From positions 62,001 to 126,000 of the forward strand of contig LJCX01000031.1 of the NCBI GenBank assembly GCA_001298545.1: DNA of 64,000 nucleotides, read 5' to 3'. This document shows, piece after piece, positions 62,620 through 64,000 of the stretch. The translations under genes and the position numbers were made by a program. The first letter of the stretch is position 1; each line of letters starts with the position of its first letter. The notes under the pieces are model-generated. The model was not told the DNA's origin and searched no databases. It worked only from the letters and a program-made list of their open reading frames with translations. This DNA comes from Actinobacteria bacterium OV320 (GTDB lineage Bacteria; Actinomycetota; Actinomycetes; Streptomycetales; Streptomycetaceae).

Positions 62620-62650
62620 CCCTTCAACCTGAACCTTGCTTGAGGTCAAG
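62620..62650 (-). promoter_or_regulatory. SoxR/MerR-type promoter of quinone oxidoreductase
   Basis: Minus strand: -35 TTGACC (62650-62645), 19-bp spacer, -10 AAGGGT (62625-62620). ACCTCAA and TTCAGGT arms form an imperfect dyad. Same geometry as at 15187-15217. Confidence 0.65.
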
Positions 62651-62666
62651 GACTTTCCGGCTGCCG

Positions 62667-62742
62667 GGGAGATGAGGGGAGGGGAGAGGCAGGGATGGGA
62701 GGGGACGGAGGGGAGGGGACGGAGGGGAGGGGGGCAGGGGGA
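62667..62742 (+). repeat. G-rich tract with repeated GGGG runs
   Basis: More than six G4-length runs in 75 nt, including GGAGGGGACGGAGGGG units repeated. Able to form G-quadruplex in the sense strand of the pentapeptide gene's leader. Confidence 0.8.
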
Positions 62743-62772
62743 TTGTCAGTGGTGGGGTGCAGCATGGGGGGC

Positions 62773-63489
62773 ATGGCGAGGACTGGGACCGGGAGAACCG
62801 GCAGGGCCGGCGGCGGCACCGGCGGCAGGGCCGCTGCGGCGGTGAAGGGTGCGCGGCGTCCGGAGGTGCGGCTGCCGCCGCTCGAGCCGTACGGGGGCGG
62901 GGAGCTGGAGCCCGACGGCGACCACGACGGCGTGGAGTTCCGCGAGCTGGACCTCGCAGGGCAGGACGGCGGGGGCGCCCGCTTCATGGACTGCGCCCTG
63001 ACGGGCTGTGCGCTGGACGAGACACGGCTGCGCCACACCCGCTTCCTCGACTCGGTCCTCACCGGCATCCGGGGCGTCGGCACCGACCTGGCGGAGGCGA
63101 CCCTGCGCGATGTGGAGCTGCTCGACGCCCGCCTGGGCGGCACCCAGTTGCACGGCGCCGTCCTGGAACGGGTCGTGATCCGCGGTGGCAAGATCGACTA
63201 CCTGAACCTGCGGCAGGCGCGGCTGCGGGACGTGGTCTTCGAGTCGTGCGTCCTGGTGGAGCCGGACTTCGGCGGCGCCCGCCTGGAGCGGGTCGAGTTC
63301 GTCGACTGTGCCCTGAAGTCCGCCGACTTCACCGCGGCGACCCTGGCCGACGTGGACCTGCGCGGAGCGGTGGAACTGGGCCTCGCGGGCGGCGTGGACC
63401 GGCTGTCCGGCGCGGTGATCAGCGCGGCCCAACTGCTGGATCTGGCACCCGTGCTGGCTGCCGAGCTGGGGCTCAGGGTGGAGGGCTAG
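62773..63489 (+). CDS. Pentapeptide-repeat protein
   Basis: 238 residues. Gly/Arg/Ala-rich start, then about 30 loose pentapeptide units between about 60 and 215 with the A(D/N)LXX-like pattern (DLAEATLRDVELLDARL, ADFTAATLADVDL). Right-handed beta-helix expected. Some relatives mimic DNA and protect gyrase; no evidence here. ATG 62773 or 62764. Confidence 0.82.
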   Translation: MARTGTGRTGRAGGGTGGRAAAAVKGARRPEVRLPPLEPYGGGELEPDGDHDGVEFRELDLAGQDGGGARFMDCALTGCALDETRLRHTRFLDSVLTGIRGVGTDLAEATLRDVELLDARLGGTQLHGAVLERVVIRGGKIDYLNLRQARLRDVVFESCVLVEPDFGGARLERVEFVDCALKSADFTAATLADVDLRGAVELGLAGGVDRLSGAVISAAQLLDLAPVLAAELGLRVEG

Positions 63490-63501
63490 GGCGGGCCCGG
63501 T

Positions 63502-64000
63502 CTAGCGCACCCGGGGGAAGCGGGCCTGCAAGGTCCAGATCGCCGGGTTCTCGGCCAGGTCCTCATGCAGGTCGCTCAGGTCGGCGAGGAGGTCGTGCAG
63601 GAAGTCGCGGGCCTCGCGGCGCAGTTCGGCGTGGGAGAAGGTGAGCGGGGGCTCCTCCGTCGGCATCCAGTCGGCCGTGATGTCCACCCAGCCGAAGCGG
63701 CGCTCGAACAGCATGCAGTCGGTGGACTCGGTGAAGTCCAGTTCCGCGTACTGCGGGCGGGAGGCGCGGGAGCCCGCCGGGTCCTGGTCGATCAGCTCCA
63801 CGATGTCGCACAGCGCCCACGCAAAGTCCAGTACCGGCACCCATCCCCAGGCTGTGGACACCTCACGGTCCGCCTTGGTGTCGGCGAGGTAGACATCGCC
63901 GCAGAACAGGTCGTGGCGGAGGCTGTGGACGTCCGCGCGCCGGTAGTCCTTCTGCGGCGGGTCCGGGAAGCGGTTGGAGAGGGCGTAGCCGATGTCGAGC
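63502..64000 (-). CDS. Hypothetical protein, truncated by window edge (5' part missing)
   Basis: 166 codons are visible, open to the end of the window, so the start lies beyond 64000; a GTG at 63861 is internal. Acidic, with several Trp and no span; no family recognised. Convergent with the pentapeptide gene (12 bp between stops). Confidence 0.7.
   Translation of the reverse strand, partial: LDIGYALSNRFPDPPQKDYRRADVHSLRHDLFCGDVYLADTKADREVSTAWGWVPVLDFAWALCDIVELIDQDPAGSRASRPQYAELDFTESTDCMLFERRFGWVDITADWMPTEEPPLTFSHAELRREARDFLHDLLADLSDLHEDLAENPAIWTLQARFPRVR

Overview
The window looks like chromosomal core DNA of a Streptomyces species. It is very GC-rich, and the genes and their order resemble the S. 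coelicolor interval I remember as running from about SCO4177 to SCO4266: nur, rsiG, devE/devA/devB, mshA, gpm, a nickel-binding DUF4242 protein, phoU-phoR-phoP, carD-ispD-ispF-cysS and msiK. SCO numbers here are recalled from established knowledge, not computed.

Region by region. 1-4.6 kb: a translationally coupled set of three membrane-anchored proteins of unknown function, a 32-residue membrane peptide, a nitrobindin/FABP-like protein, the nickel-responsive Fur-family regulator Nur and the folate-dependent protein YgfZ. 4.7-7.2 kb: D-aminoacyl-tRNA deacylase, the c-di-GMP-binding anti-sigma factor RsiG (both signature motifs are visible) and an Eis-type acetyltransferase. 7.2-14.0 kb: a developmental-regulator neighbourhood with three paralogous GntR-type regulators (DevE, DevA and a third), the HAD phosphatase DevB, two small membrane proteins on the opposite strand (one carries a rare TTA codon) and a protein with two complete kinase domains in tandem. 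The dev genes share AAGTTG-type operators and identical leaderless start geometry. 14-31.5 kb: a quinone oxidoreductase with a SoxR-type promoter, TetR, a HelD-type helicase, patatin, an XRE/HbhA-like/DUF2516 set, an RsbU-like phosphatase with a receiver domain, an NlpC/P60 hydrolase, a methyltransferase, mshA, AraC, an MFS transporter and phosphoglycerate mutase.

31.5-38.6 kb: a decayed integrative element inserted at the 3' end of gpm. It has a frameshifted tyrosine integrase, an excisionase, a RepSA initiator broken by a nonsense codon and spliced to an IS256-type transposase start, plus cargo genes including an orphan protein resembling the C-terminal domain of ribosomal protein L7/L12. 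Both ends carry a diverged copy of the gpm end plus terminator and an exact 19-bp direct repeat. 38.7-47.4 kb: lipoproteins, a FAD monooxygenase with a repeat-expanded insert, a nickel-binding protein next to a Cys-rich peptide, and phoU divergent from phoRP with a PHO box between them. 47.4-57.8 kb: carD, ispD-ispF, cysS, rlmB, a DoxX-family protein, a nucleotidyltransferase, msiK and tRNA-Thr(TGT). 57.8-64 kb: a rhomboid-like protein, a FAD oxidoreductase, an MFS pump, a second quinone oxidoreductase with a MerR/SoxR-type promoter, a pentapeptide-repeat protein and a partial gene at the edge.

Three window-wide patterns stand out. At least fifteen genes have a TANNNT-like -10 element ending 6-7 nt before the start codon and little or no ribosome binding site, as expected for leaderless mRNAs. 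Many genes carry in-frame short tandem repeats in linkers or termini. Several regulatory palindromes are unusually clean. I see no CRISPR array or rRNA.
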